Shown piece after piece: positions 54,285 through 62,869 of a stretch of DNA of 64,000 nt; the first letter of the stretch is position 1; the number at the start of each line of letters is the position of its first letter. Below the pieces are notes generated by a model. The model made no database searches, was not told the origin of the DNA, and saw nothing but the letters and a program-made list of their open reading frames with translations. Source of the stretch: Butyrivibrio sp. AC2005 (GTDB lineage Bacteria > Bacillota > Clostridia > Lachnospirales > Lachnospiraceae); assembly GCF_000424145.1 (NCBI RefSeq), contig NZ_AUJI01000010.1, positions 175,328 to 239,327 of the forward strand. The letters run 5' to 3'. The translations under genes and the position numbers were made by a program.

Positions 54285-55511
54285 TTACAGTTCAATTCCG
54301 TTCTTCTTGCAAAGTTCTCTAGCTGACTCTACTGAATCCTTACCTGTCTTATTCTTAATAGGTGCAAACTCATGCTCACGAACAACTTCATAAGGTACAC
54401 AGCTGTCAAGCTCATGAATCATATCTAGAACAAGCTGCTCAAATTTGCATCCGTTAGGTGTCTCAGGCTTAACAAGCTCACCATTCTCATTGATGAAAGG
54501 AATCTTCTTCTCAACAACGTGGAGAGGAAGCTCATTCTTAGCAATTCTCTCAAGTGCAGGAACATTGAAGAGATAGTTAAGGATAACTCCATAGTTGTAA
54601 GCAGGATCTCCTGCCTCATCCTTAGCATCCATCATCTCCTGTGTAAGTTCATAATACTCTACAATTGAAGGTCTGCCATCCTCAAGGCACATAACACCAA
54701 CACCCTCATCAGGAGCATTCTTCTTAACAACCTTAGCACCAACCTCAGCCTTCTGCTCAATTGTAGCACCTACAAATGTAGGATCGCAGATTCTCTGAAG
54801 TACATTATCAACAGCAAATATATTAACCCACTCGATACCCTCAGCATGAAGTGTCTTATCAAGCCCTGCCTTGATCATAGATGAGAACCATCCTGCATTT
54901 CCGTTAGGAGATGTAGAGATACGTCCCTTCTCTTCCATATAAACCTTACCTTCATAATCTGAAGCGGGAGCCATGTCCTGCTTGAAGAAAGTAACCTTAT
55001 CTGCCTTATATCCGAAGAAATTCTTCTCTGTAAGGAAGTTTACAGTCTTCTCATGGTTCTTCTCACTTGTCATGATGAAAAGGTGAATCCATGAACCTGT
55101 AGCATTAACTACATCAAGAAGATTCTCAATAATTCTCTGGAAAATGAACACTTCCTTAGTAAGACCGATATTGTACATACCCTTAGGATCATCGGAACCA
55201 AGTCTTGTTCCCATACCACCGGCAAGAAGACATGCTGCTACCTTTCCTTCCTTAATAGCATCTGTTCCGATCTTGGTAAACTCATCTTTTCTCTTCTCAA
55301 TCTCAGAAAGCTGCATGCAGGCAAGAGGCGAGAATTTCCCTCTCTCAGAACCATGTCCTAAGTTCTTCGCATTTTTCAAAACGTCGAAATCAATCTCATC
55401 GATCTGCTGAAGAAGTGCTGCCTTCTCAGCTTCTGAAAGCTCATCATAATATTTGAGGACATGCATCTGTCCGTTTGCTTCAAGCTTCTTTTTTGCTTCT
55501 TCTAATGTCAT
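54285..55511 (-). CDS. UTP--hexose-1-phosphate uridylyltransferase (UDPGP type 1 family)
   Basis: The 408-residue enzyme activates a sugar phosphate with UTP. ACLLAGGMGTRLGSDDPKGMYN holds the nucleotide-binding GG-GTRLG-K-P-KG motif, followed by IHLFIMTSEKNHE, then WVNIFAVDNVLQRICDPTFVG and KIPFINENGELVKPETPNGC, the substrate-binding segments of the eukaryotic-like UDP-GlcNAc/UDP-Gal pyrophosphorylase group. Whether it prefers glucose-, galactose- or GlcNAc-1-phosphate cannot be decided. The galE downstream points to UDP-hexose supply. AAAGGAG precedes the ATG. Confidence 0.9.
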   Translation of the reverse strand: MTLEEAKKKLEANGQMHVLKYYDELSEAEKAALLQQIDEIDFDVLKNAKNLGHGSERGKFSPLACMQLSEIEKRKDEFTKIGTDAIKEGKVAACLLAGGMGTRLGSDDPKGMYNIGLTKEVFIFQRIIENLLDVVNATGSWIHLFIMTSEKNHEKTVNFLTEKNFFGYKADKVTFFKQDMAPASDYEGKVYMEEKGRISTSPNGNAGWFSSMIKAGLDKTLHAEGIEWVNIFAVDNVLQRICDPTFVGATIEQKAEVGAKVVKKNAPDEGVGVMCLEDGRPSIVEYYELTQEMMDAKDEAGDPAYNYGVILNYLFNVPALERIAKNELPLHVVEKKIPFINENGELVKPETPNGCKFEQLVLDMIHELDSCVPYEVVREHEFAPIKNKTGKDSVESARELCKKNGIEL

Positions 55512-55718
55512 AGTATATTTCTCCTTTTTTACTACGCTTATTATATAGAAATCTATTCTAATACATCGTGAATATACTATAAAAACCCGATTACGATGTA
55601 TCAGCGCTTCCTTTATAATATCTCACACGAAAAAATAAAACAATCTATCCTTCGCAAGTTTTGAAGATATAATCGCAATTATCAGGTAATCCCATTTACC
55701 AAACTCAATAATATCCCA

Positions 55719-56153
55719 CTACTCCTCCGGAATTTGTTCATATTCATCAATAATAGCTTCAATTTCGTCCAAATCAATTTCCAGTTTCCCATCATATATA
55801 AGGACCGGTTCTTTACCCTTTAGTGGCTTTATTTCGGGAATAGCGTCTTCTTTGCTGCAGTCATACTTAATCAAAAGCTTTTTATCCGGATCAATCATCC
55901 AGTACTCTCTGACTCCGGCCTCTATATATTTATAGCTTTTTAGGAGCATATCTTTTCTCCTGGTAGATTTAGATAACACTTCCAAAATAAAGTCCGGGGC
56001 ACCAAAAACATTCTTCCGCCTTATTATATCCCTCTCACAAATAACAACCACATCCGGCTCAACCATGGTCTTATCATCTCTATCAAGCTGGATATCTATT
56101 GGAGATTCGTAAACCTTACACTTTCCCTCTTTTGTAAATAAACATTTCACCAA
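55719..56153 (-). pseudogene. Uma2/DUF820-family endonuclease fold protein, N-terminally truncated
   Basis: The 144-residue frame holds the core of Uma2-type PD-(D/E)XK proteins: VEPDVVVICERDIIR, FILEVLSKSTRRKDM and YKYIEAGVREYWMIDPDKK contain the catalytic D, E-x-x-S and K-type positions. The usual 45 or so N-terminal residues are missing, the frame starts with TTG/GTG without a ribosome site, and stop codons lie just upstream. Uma2 genes are very numerous in some bacteria and drift freely; this copy is probably non-functional or internally started. Its N-terminus faces the divergent gene at 56203. Confidence 0.65.
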
Positions 56154-56202
56154 TTAATCTTTATCTTAATATGGTAAAATATATAACAAAAAGGGAATGC
56201 CT

Positions 56203-57102
56203 ATGAATGACCTGACAATTACTGAGCAATACAAGAACCTGAACCAATTTGAAGAAGATATCAAAAATAAGCAAAACAACATCAAGCATATAATAGATGT
56301 CGCCTGCATATCTACAGCAGGTATACTTACCTGCGGCCCCATCTCATGGATATTGTATTCGCTTTTTATAAGCGGACAGGCGCCTTTACTTGGAGGCATG
56401 GTCGGGATAATGATTTCGTCTGTTATACCCGGTTTCATAGGTGCACATTCAGATGATATAGCCGTTTCTATTAAGAAGCATCAGATTGAGGATAATTACA
56501 GATTCATGTTTCAGAAAATGTGTGAGGACACAGAAGAATTATGCGATAACCTTACTCCACAGAATTACACTCTGCAGGAAGCATTCGATTTAATAAATCA
56601 TTTTTGGGATGATAACTTCCCCAAGGGCACCTTGTTTGAATCAGATTATGATAATGATGAACAGATCATTTCAGAATTAAAAGAAAAACTAATGAGCAGA
56701 TTATTCGCTTTTTCCGAGTTTTCCGCAGCACACATGATGATATATGCGTTATGGACAAATAGTTGGGAAAACAATGAACTTCAGGATTCCCATATGCCAC
56801 TACGACCAAGACAGGACTCTCTTGCAGATGCCTATAAACGTGCATACAACATGCATGTACGGGATTTTTTACAGCAATCATTACCATCCTGGCACAGCAG
56901 TGAACCCGGCAACGATCTTGAAGATAAAGGAAAACATTTCACTTACCGACTGCTTATGCAAAAGCACGTCCAGGACAACTATAAACAAATTATTCAATTC
57001 CATTACAATATGGTGCAAATGTTTCCTATATATGAAAAGCGCATGGATAGCGAGCTTGAAAATGAATTCAGAGCTTATTTTAATTCAATTACGCTGCCTT
57101 AA
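56203..57102 (+). CDS. Uncharacterised protein with two membrane helices
   Basis: The 299-residue protein has a short polar N-terminus, two adjacent hydrophobic helices at about residues 30-80 (including a STAGILTCGPISWILYSLFI stretch) and a long soluble C-terminal region rich in aromatics and acidic residues. That region contains ELKEKLMSRLFAFSEFSAAH and HMPLRPRQDSLADAYKRAYN. The ATG at 56203 follows AAGGG by 7 nt; the one at 56197 is too close. It is not recognised. It stands alone between the truncated Uma2 gene and an antisense terminator. Confidence 0.65.
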   Translation: MNDLTITEQYKNLNQFEEDIKNKQNNIKHIIDVACISTAGILTCGPISWILYSLFISGQAPLLGGMVGIMISSVIPGFIGAHSDDIAVSIKKHQIEDNYRFMFQKMCEDTEELCDNLTPQNYTLQEAFDLINHFWDDNFPKGTLFESDYDNDEQIISELKEKLMSRLFAFSEFSAAHMMIYALWTNSWENNELQDSHMPLRPRQDSLADAYKRAYNMHVRDFLQQSLPSWHSSEPGNDLEDKGKHFTYRLLMQKHVQDNYKQIIQFHYNMVQMFPIYEKRMDSELENEFRAYFNSITLP

Positions 57103-57231
57103 TCCCTGATTTTAAAAAAATGTACCGCGCGTCTTGAATGAATCCTTCCAATCTTAGACTCAAATTGTGAAACAAAGAAAATAGACACAAAACCATAAAA
57201 ACGCTATATGCACATAAAATGCAGAAAAAAC

Positions 57232-57269
57232 TATGACTTCTTACATGCAAATGCAAGCAAGAAGTCATA
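57232..57269 (-). terminator. Terminator of the aldose-epimerase-like gene
   Basis: TATGACTTCTT and AAGAAGTCATA pair over 11 bp with an internal loop, and TTTTTTC follows on the minus strand, 33 nt after the stop at 57302. The stem sequence recurs upstream of 38858. Confidence 0.8.
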
Positions 57270-57301
57270 AATTTATTCCGAATATAATACTGTCTGCTTT
57301 A

Positions 57302-58174
57302 TTATGAAAATTTCACACTGTAATTTGCTTCAAATTCTTTTCCCGGCTCAAGAGTCTGATTCCACTCTCTATCCTTCAGCTCACCGGAAAAGCCCTCTCT
57401 GTCTGCTCTTCCATACCAGGGTTCGATGCAGATAAATGGAGCATTTTTCCCTGAAGGTGACCAGATTCCAAGAAGAGGAGCATCAAAGGTTACTTCAACG
57501 AACATCTTACCCTCTGAATCCACTATTCCAGCGCCACAAACCTGGCTGTTTTCCAGAATAATAGCTCCGTTATCAAAGGTGTGCTCATCAACCTCGATAG
57601 TTTTCTCCCCGTTTAGTTTAAGTTCATATGTTTCGTTTGCTGCAAGAGGATCATGGAACTTTCTCACCGTGAGAATATCCTTGTCGGTCTTAAGTACAAC
57701 CGAATTTCCCTTAAGTGTTCCGTCCTTATTAAGCTCACAGTTAAATGCAGGATGGGCACCAATTGCAAATGGCAGCTCTGCATCTCCTGTGTTTTCCACC
57801 TTCCAGCCAACAGTTATATTATCTCCATCCAGTGTGTAGGAGATTGTAAGCTTGAAATCCAACGGAAACTTCTGAAGAGTTGTCTCGTCTGATGTTAATG
57901 AGAATACCGCATGGTTATCATCTTTTTCCACAACCTCAAATTCCATGTCACGGGCAAAACCATGCTGTCCCATGGGATATTCTTTCCCATTGTATCTGTA
58001 TGTCTTATCTGCAACAGCTCCTACAAAGGGAAAAAGTACCGGTGATGTTCGTCCCCAAAACTTGGGATCTCCGCACCACATGTATTCTTTACTATCTCGT
58101 TTTACACTTTTGATCTCTGCACCTGCTGTGTCGATTTCAACAGCAAGTGTCTCGTTTTTTAATGTAATTCTCAT
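57302..58174 (-). CDS. Aldose 1-epimerase family protein
   Basis: The 290-residue protein matches the galactose-mutarotase-like superfamily, LacX/YihR-type. It opens TLKNETLAVEIDTAGAEIKS, has PVLFPFVGAVADKTYRYNGK, GQHGFARDMEF with the substrate His, and FAIGAHPAFNCEL with a second His. The catalytic Glu is likely in one of the late strands (YGRADREGFSGELKDREWN). It would speed interconversion of sugar anomers in the cytosol. AGGAAG precedes the ATG. It is 45 nt downstream of a 2-hydroxyacid dehydrogenase on the same strand. Confidence 0.88.
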   Translation of the reverse strand: MRITLKNETLAVEIDTAGAEIKSVKRDSKEYMWCGDPKFWGRTSPVLFPFVGAVADKTYRYNGKEYPMGQHGFARDMEFEVVEKDDNHAVFSLTSDETTLQKFPLDFKLTISYTLDGDNITVGWKVENTGDAELPFAIGAHPAFNCELNKDGTLKGNSVVLKTDKDILTVRKFHDPLAANETYELKLNGEKTIEVDEHTFDNGAIILENSQVCGAGIVDSEGKMFVEVTFDAPLLGIWSPSGKNAPFICIEPWYGRADREGFSGELKDREWNQTLEPGKEFEANYSVKFS

Positions 58175-58219
58175 TTATATGCTTCCTTTCTGCTTTTTCT
58201 ATATCACTTTTTCTCCTGC

Positions 58220-59191
58220 TCAGTTTACTATATTCCTGCTTTCGCCTGCTTCAAATGCAATTATGTTCTTTGCCACTTCTTCAACGCAGCGGCTTCTGGC
58301 TTCAACGCTGGCCCAGGCCATGTGAGGTGTTACAAACAGTTTCTTGCTATCCTGGATTTCAAGAAGCGGACTATCCTTTTTCATAGGCTCTACAGTTAGT
58401 ACGTCAAGTCCTGCGGCAGCTATTTCATCATTCTCCAAAGCCTCTGCCAAATCCTCTTCATTAACCACCGGACCTCTTGCAACGTTGATAAGAATTGCTG
58501 ATTTCTTCATTTTTGCAAGAGCATCCTTATTTATTATCCCTTTGGTCTTATCCGTAAGCGGACAATGCAGTGACAACACATCACTCCTTGTAAGCAGCTC
58601 ATCAAAACTTACCATCTCGTATTCTTTATCTTCATCGATATGGTCTGTTCTTCCTGATGCAGAGTAAAAGATAACCTTTGCTCCGAAGGCAGTAGCAATC
58701 CGGGCAACTTTTCTGCCAATATTTCCCATTCCGATAATTCCCCAGGTCATTCCCTCAATTTCATGAAAAGGAATATCCATTTTGCAGAAATGCTCCTGGG
58801 CAGCATATTCACCGCTTTTGACAAATTCATCGTAATCCTTAAGAGCCTCCATAATATAGAACAGAAGCGCGAACGTATGCTGAGCAACGGATGCTGTTGA
58901 ATAGCCTGCTACATTGGCAACCTTGATTCCCCTTTTAGCACAATCCTTTATATCCACGTTATCGAAACCGGTAGCAAATTCGCAGATAAGTTTGAGATCC
59001 GGCGTTTGCTCAAGTATTTCTGCCGTAATTCTGGATTTGTTAATGCAAAGAATTTCTACTCCGTTTAGACGCTCCTTCACATTATCTTTTGTAATCTTGT
59101 CCTTATAAAAGGTAATATCACCCAGCTTAGAAAGACTGCTGTAATCTATATCATTTCCGACACTGTCAATTTCTGCTGCTACTATTTTCAT
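58220..59191 (-). CDS. D-2-hydroxyacid dehydrogenase, hydroxypyruvate-reductase-like
   Basis: A 323-residue NAD(P)-dependent dehydrogenase. The Rossmann motif is WGIIGMGNIGRKVARIATAF near residue 150. The catalytic Arg is in NVARGPVVNEEDL, the Glu follows in LDVLTVEPMKKDSPLL and the His in VTPHMAWASVEARS. The FATGFDNVDI and YSTASVAQHTFAL segments fit the glycerate/hydroxypyruvate reductase group. It is clearly different from the copy at 495-1502. The upstream gap of about 260 nt contains repeated TTGGTATCC/GGTACCAA boxes. Confidence 0.88.
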   Translation of the reverse strand: MKIVAAEIDSVGNDIDYSSLSKLGDITFYKDKITKDNVKERLNGVEILCINKSRITAEILEQTPDLKLICEFATGFDNVDIKDCAKRGIKVANVAGYSTASVAQHTFALLFYIMEALKDYDEFVKSGEYAAQEHFCKMDIPFHEIEGMTWGIIGMGNIGRKVARIATAFGAKVIFYSASGRTDHIDEDKEYEMVSFDELLTRSDVLSLHCPLTDKTKGIINKDALAKMKKSAILINVARGPVVNEEDLAEALENDEIAAAGLDVLTVEPMKKDSPLLEIQDSKKLFVTPHMAWASVEARSRCVEEVAKNIIAFEAGESRNIVN

Positions 59192-59303
59192 CGGTTGCCT
59201 GTCCTTTCTGCATTTCTTTATATACTTTCTGCTTTTCTTTATAAATAATCATCCAGTTTTTGCTTGTATGCAATTTTTTCAATATGACTTCAATTTTATC
59301 ACT

Positions 59304-59413
59304 TTGGTATCCTTTTGGAAAAATTTTTGAGTATATTTTTTCCATATTTTCGCAGCAGATGGTTTCTTCTTAATTTGGTATCCATATATCTTTAATTCAT
59401 GGGTACCAAATTT
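59304..59413. promoter_or_regulatory. Inverted and direct TTGGTATCC boxes upstream of the dehydrogenase
   Basis: AATTTGGTATCCAT and ATGGGTACCAAATT (59372-59413) form an inverted repeat around a 13-nt loop, and a third TTGGTATCC lies at 59304-59312. All are 110 to 220 bp upstream of the 2-hydroxyacid dehydrogenase ATG. They look like repressor or activator boxes; no regulator gene is nearby. Confidence 0.5.
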
Positions 59414-59450
59414 AATAAAATGTTCTCATAGTGAAAAGCACTCTTTATTT

Positions 59451-59472
59451 GTAAGCGGTGCAACAAGCGCGT
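59451..59472 (+). repeat. Left terminal inverted repeat of the IS66-family element
   Basis: GTAAGCGGTGCAACAAGCGC and two more bases, exact reverse complement of 63979-64000. Confidence 0.95.
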
Positions 59473-59483
59473 CTAGGAACCAC

Positions 59484-59539
59484 CCTCCTGTATTGGTAGT
59501 ATTCTCTTAGAGAATACTACCAATACAGGAGGATTTTTT
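59484..59539 (+). promoter_or_regulatory. Perfect hairpin that hides the tnpA ribosome site
   Basis: Two 23-nt arms (59484-59506 and 59510-59532) are exactly complementary around TTA. The right arm ends in AGGAGG, the tnpA ribosome site, 7 nt before the ATG at 59540, and the left arm starts CCTCCT. A T-run follows. RNA that includes the left arm would be closed to translation and may terminate. Confidence 0.85.
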
Positions 59540-59935
59540 ATGGATTCAGAAGTAATGGATGTAAGACTTCAGAGCTGGATACCTGTGCTTAAGGCGCAGG
59601 CTGAAAGTGGACTCAACAAAAGGGAATTCTGTGAAAAACATGGCATTCCCGAGAACTCTTTTTATAGATGGCAGCGCAATGTCAGGAAAAAGATGCTCAA
59701 AGACGGTGCTGACATGCAATCACTGTTCGATACTTCAGAAGACAATGGGCAGGGTGCCTTTGTAGAGCTGCCTATGGTTCAGTCTGTACAACAGCCAAGT
59801 TGTTCGCCGGAAGTTATTGCCCCGCAGAAACCATCTTCCATGACACTCTCATTTCACGGAGTCTCTATAAAACTGGATGGATCAGTCGATGAAGCCGCAC
59901 TCTCTTCTGTACTAAGGGCGGTGAAGCATGCTTAA
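59540..59935 (+). CDS. tnpA: IS66 family accessory protein TnpA
   Basis: The 131-residue protein has the IS66 TnpA helix-turn-helix: ESGLNKREFCEKHGIPENSF then YRWQRNVRKKML. The tail is Pro/Ser/Gln-rich before TLSFHGVSIKLDGS and a C-terminal helix (EAALSSVLRAV), which matches the family's small C-terminal domain. It is thought to bind DNA and assist TnpC. It overlaps tnpB by 8 nt. AGGAGG lies in a strong hairpin, so translation is probably restricted. Confidence 0.93.
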   Translation: MDSEVMDVRLQSWIPVLKAQAESGLNKREFCEKHGIPENSFYRWQRNVRKKMLKDGADMQSLFDTSEDNGQGAFVELPMVQSVQQPSCSPEVIAPQKPSSMTLSFHGVSIKLDGSVDEAALSSVLRAVKHA

Positions 59936-60302
59936 TGCTAACGGGCTTACTTTTTCAAAGGTCGTTATTCTGGTTGGGCGCTGTGATCTTCGCAAGGGTA
60001 TTGATGGACTCTCCGCGCTTGTAAGACTCAGATATAACCGTGATCCATTAGAAAAGGACACGCTGTTTTTATTCTGTGGCACACGTAAAGACCGGCTCAA
60101 GGGAATCCTGTGGACCGGAGACAGGTTCATACTTCTTTACATACGTCTTGTGGAAGGTTCCTTCCAGTGGCCTCGTTCTGAGGAGGAAGCACGGAATCTC
60201 TCCGGAGAAGAATTCATGCGTCTGATGGATGGATTCTCCATTGACCCTTCAGTCGGTAAAAAACGTGTGCCTGACCCTGTACGGATTGAACGCAGACACT
60301 AA
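59928..60302 (+). CDS. tnpB: IS66 family accessory protein TnpB
   Basis: The 124-residue protein matches IS66 Orf2: VVILVGRCDLRKGIDGLSAL, then DTLFLFCGTRKDRLKGILWT and FSIDPSVGKKRVPDPVR. It is required along with TnpA and TnpC for IS66 transposition, with an unclear role. Its ATG lies in the last codons of tnpA, so the pair is translationally coupled. Length is normal. Confidence 0.95.
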   Translation: MLNANGLTFSKVVILVGRCDLRKGIDGLSALVRLRYNRDPLEKDTLFLFCGTRKDRLKGILWTGDRFILLYIRLVEGSFQWPRSEEEARNLSGEEFMRLMDGFSIDPSVGKKRVPDPVRIERRH

Positions 60303-60308
60303 AAAACA

Positions 60309-60379
60309 TAGTGATAATTCATGAAATAATTACCACTAGCTTATTGACACTAGCATAGGTATGTGGTAAATTATCACTA
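60309..60379 (+). promoter_or_regulatory. Internal promoter framed by an inverted repeat
   Basis: TTGACA (60344-60349), 17 bp and TAAATT (60367-60372) form a near-consensus promoter before the accessory ORF. It is framed by TAGTGATAATT (60309-60319) and its complement AATTATCACTA (60369-60379); inside these are ATTACCAC and GTGGTAAA. The right arm overlaps the -10, so a bound protein could repress. Confidence 0.8.
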
Positions 60380-60393
60380 TGGAGGACAAGAAG

Positions 60394-60744
60394 ATGTCTA
60401 TTGTAAAGCACACCGACAAACGTTCCGGAGTTACCTATGTATATGAGTCCGAGTCCTACTGGGATAAGGAAAAGAAGCAGCCACGCTCCAAGCGTACCCT
60501 CATCGGAAAGATCGACGAAGAGACCGGTGAGGTGATACCGACTGGAAAGAGTGGGAAAAAGAAATCAGAGGCAGCCGTTACCCCGGAGCAGACAAAGACT
60601 CCCGAAGCTATCACTGACCATGTAAGACTTCTTGCTGAGAAGGATGAGATCATCAGCTCATTAAAGGCAGAGAACAGACGCCTTTTAAAGGAAAAGCAGG
60701 AAATGATCGAGGCACTTGACGTACTGTTAAAGAAATGGTCATGA
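60394..60744 (+). CDS. IS66-element accessory ORF of unknown function
   Basis: The 116-residue protein begins SIVKHTDKRSGVTYVYESES, with a motif (SYWDKEKKQPRSKRTLIGK) that recalls the N-terminal part of IS1634/IS1595-like transposases, and ends in a coiled coil (IISSLKAENRRLLKEKQEMI). It sits between tnpB and tnpC, where standard IS66 elements have nothing; many clostridial IS66 elements do carry such an ORF. The ATG at 60394 has GGAGG 8 nt away. Its own promoter with a palindromic frame suggests it is a DNA-binding, self-controlled regulator, an inference. Confidence 0.7.
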   Translation: MSIVKHTDKRSGVTYVYESESYWDKEKKQPRSKRTLIGKIDEETGEVIPTGKSGKKKSEAAVTPEQTKTPEAITDHVRLLAEKDEIISSLKAENRRLLKEKQEMIEALDVLLKKWS

Positions 60745-60766
60745 AACACTGAGGGAGGATGCAGGG

Positions 60767-62704
60767 ATGAAAGCAGATAGGAAAAACTTTGAAAAAACCA
60801 TAAATGGTCTGGGGGAGTACTATCTGCGAGAGCTCTGCATGTCCATGTATGACATGATCGAGGAAAAAACGCTCAGGGAAAATGCAAGTGACAGGATAAA
60901 CACGGAAAGTGCCCTCGCATTCCGTGCCATGCAGAAAGAGCTCGAAGACACAAAAAAGGAGCTTGGAGACTGCAAAAAAGTCATTGCTAAGCTTAATGAA
61001 CAGCTCTCCCTTAAGACTAGGATGATATTCGGACGTCATACAGAGAAATTCATTGATTCCCTTGAGAATGCGCAGAACCCTCCTGAAGAGTTTGAGGATG
61101 AAAGCCAGGTTGAAGATTCCGATGAACGTGGAAAAAAGAAAGGAAGCCTCATAAGTTTTGAGGATCTCAAAAAGTCACGTTCTGAAGATCCCGGTAAAGA
61201 CGGGCAGAACAATTCCGGCAATAATGGCAGCCATGTAACAAAGGACAACGGTTCTAAAAAAGGTACACGTACAGCTAACCTGTATGAATCCATAATGAAC
61301 CTTCCTATGCAGCTGCTTTATGACCTTGATATAGACAAGCTCAATGAAGAATACGGTGAGGGCAACTGGCGAATAGCCAGTTGGCACGAACATTTCACTA
61401 TCGAAAAGATAGAGTGCCCCATCTATGTAAAAAGGATATTTACTCCTGTGATATCGTCAGGTCTTGAACACAGGATGTCGACCGTTCCCTATAAAAATCC
61501 CATAAAAGACAGATCATATCTTTCAGCATCACTCCTTGCAGACATACTGTACAGGAAGTTTGTGCTTGCGCTGCCCTTCTACAGGCAGTCCGATGACTAC
61601 AACAACTGGGGGCTTGCCCTTTCAAGACAGGTCATCATAAGGTGGGTAAACGAACTCGTTCCTGTGATAACTCGCCCGGTCATAGAGTACCTTACAGAGC
61701 TCATGCTGCAGTGCAGGTATCATCAGTGTGATGAAACATATCTTCTCGTAAACAGAGACGGAAGAGCCGCAGGAACAAAGGGTTTTCTCTGGGTTCACAG
61801 TACCAGTGAGCTGGCTTCCTGCAATCCTATAATACTGTTCTTTTATGAAGCAACACGAGGCACTGACCACTTAAGGAAACTCCTTCTTGAATTCCATGGT
61901 TATATCACCTGTGATGCATATATATCCTATCATGTTATGGAGGAAGAAAGTGAAGGAAGGATCCTGGCTACAGGATGCCTGATGCACTGCCGCAGGTATT
62001 TTGCCATTGCACTTTTTGTCAATGACCTGAAAGGACTTACGGATGAGCAGATACTTGAGATGCCCGAGGTAAAGGCCCTCATGCTGATAAGGGAAGTCTA
62101 CGAGGAAGAAAACAGGCTTAAGAACATGACAGCTGATGACAGACTCCTTGCAAGGAAAGAGTTTGTTGCCCCGAAGATGGGTTCCCTGTTTGAATATATC
62201 CATGAACTGGCCGAGTCAGAAATGATATTCTCCGAGAAGCTTGCAAAAGCCATTGACTATGCCATAAACCAGGAAGTATACCTTCGAAGGTTCCTTGAAG
62301 ATGGAAACATCCCATGCGACAATGGAAGCAGCGAACGCCATATCCGTGGTTACAGCGTGGGCAGAGCCAACTGGCTTTTTGCTGATACCGTTACCGGAGC
62401 AGAGGTAAATGCTGCCATGTATTCCATTGTGGAGACTGCAAAAGCAAACAACGTCAATCCTTATACATATATCAAATATCTCATAGAAAAGATGCCGGAA
62501 CATCTGGATGAATACGGAAATATCACTGACCGTGAATGCCTTAAGGACATGGTCCCGTGGTCAGATGCATTCCACACTTACGAAGAGGAATGCGCTGAAA
62601 ACAGGAATCAGATGTATTCAGGCATGTTCCCTGCACCTGTAATTCCAAAGCCGCCACGGAAGACCGCAGAAGCTTCCGATAATCCTGTGGCAGATACAGC
62701 CTGA
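60767..62704 (+). CDS. tnpC: IS66 family transposase TnpC
   Basis: The 645-residue DDE transposase has an N-terminal coiled coil (KELEDTKKELGDCKKVIAKL), the zinc-finger-like and IS66 N-terminal region (MIFGRHTEKF) and the catalytic core. The acidic triad is likely D in YHQCDETYLLV (near residue 322), D in GYITCDAYISYH (near 381) and E in NGSSERHIRGYSVGRANW (near 521). It is longer than usual (about 510-550) because of a hydrophilic stretch around 100-150. The frame is intact, so the element looks active. Confidence 0.95.
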   Translation: MKADRKNFEKTINGLGEYYLRELCMSMYDMIEEKTLRENASDRINTESALAFRAMQKELEDTKKELGDCKKVIAKLNEQLSLKTRMIFGRHTEKFIDSLENAQNPPEEFEDESQVEDSDERGKKKGSLISFEDLKKSRSEDPGKDGQNNSGNNGSHVTKDNGSKKGTRTANLYESIMNLPMQLLYDLDIDKLNEEYGEGNWRIASWHEHFTIEKIECPIYVKRIFTPVISSGLEHRMSTVPYKNPIKDRSYLSASLLADILYRKFVLALPFYRQSDDYNNWGLALSRQVIIRWVNELVPVITRPVIEYLTELMLQCRYHQCDETYLLVNRDGRAAGTKGFLWVHSTSELASCNPIILFFYEATRGTDHLRKLLLEFHGYITCDAYISYHVMEEESEGRILATGCLMHCRRYFAIALFVNDLKGLTDEQILEMPEVKALMLIREVYEEENRLKNMTADDRLLARKEFVAPKMGSLFEYIHELAESEMIFSEKLAKAIDYAINQEVYLRRFLEDGNIPCDNGSSERHIRGYSVGRANWLFADTVTGAEVNAAMYSIVETAKANNVNPYTYIKYLIEKMPEHLDEYGNITDRECLKDMVPWSDAFHTYEEECAENRNQMYSGMFPAPVIPKPPRKTAEASDNPVADTA

Positions 62705-62724
62705 TCAAAAATCACAAAAAAAAA

Positions 62725-62749
62725 CCCTGCGGACACATGGTCTGCAGGG
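62725..62749 (+). terminator. Hairpin after tnpC
   Basis: CCCTGCGGAC and GTCTGCAGGG pair with one mismatch around a short loop, 21 nt after the tnpC stop. The following bases are not T-rich, so termination may be weak on this strand. Confidence 0.6.
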
Positions 62750-62820
62750 CAGTTCGTATGCTTGTCTTTCAAAACTTGTAAAAATTGCAAAAGTTTTGAA
62801 TGATAGCTGATTGATCTCAT

Positions 62821-62851
62821 AAAAAAGGCAGCTCTCGGGTTGAGAACTGCC
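62821..62851 (-). terminator. Terminator of the IS66 passenger gene
   Basis: GGCAGTTCTC and GAGAGCTGCC (minus strand) pair with one mismatch and are followed by TTTTTT, 18 nt after the stop at 62870. Confidence 0.85.
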
Positions 62852-62869
62852 TGGTATGGTTTCACATTT

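Noticed and set aside
54105..54393. Plus-strand ORFs over the 64-bp array
   Set aside because: They repeat the tandem unit in frame and have no ribosome site.
55512..55718. Feature in the gap between the UDPGP and Uma2 genes
   Set aside because: AT-rich sequence with a few imperfect hairpins; nothing convincing.
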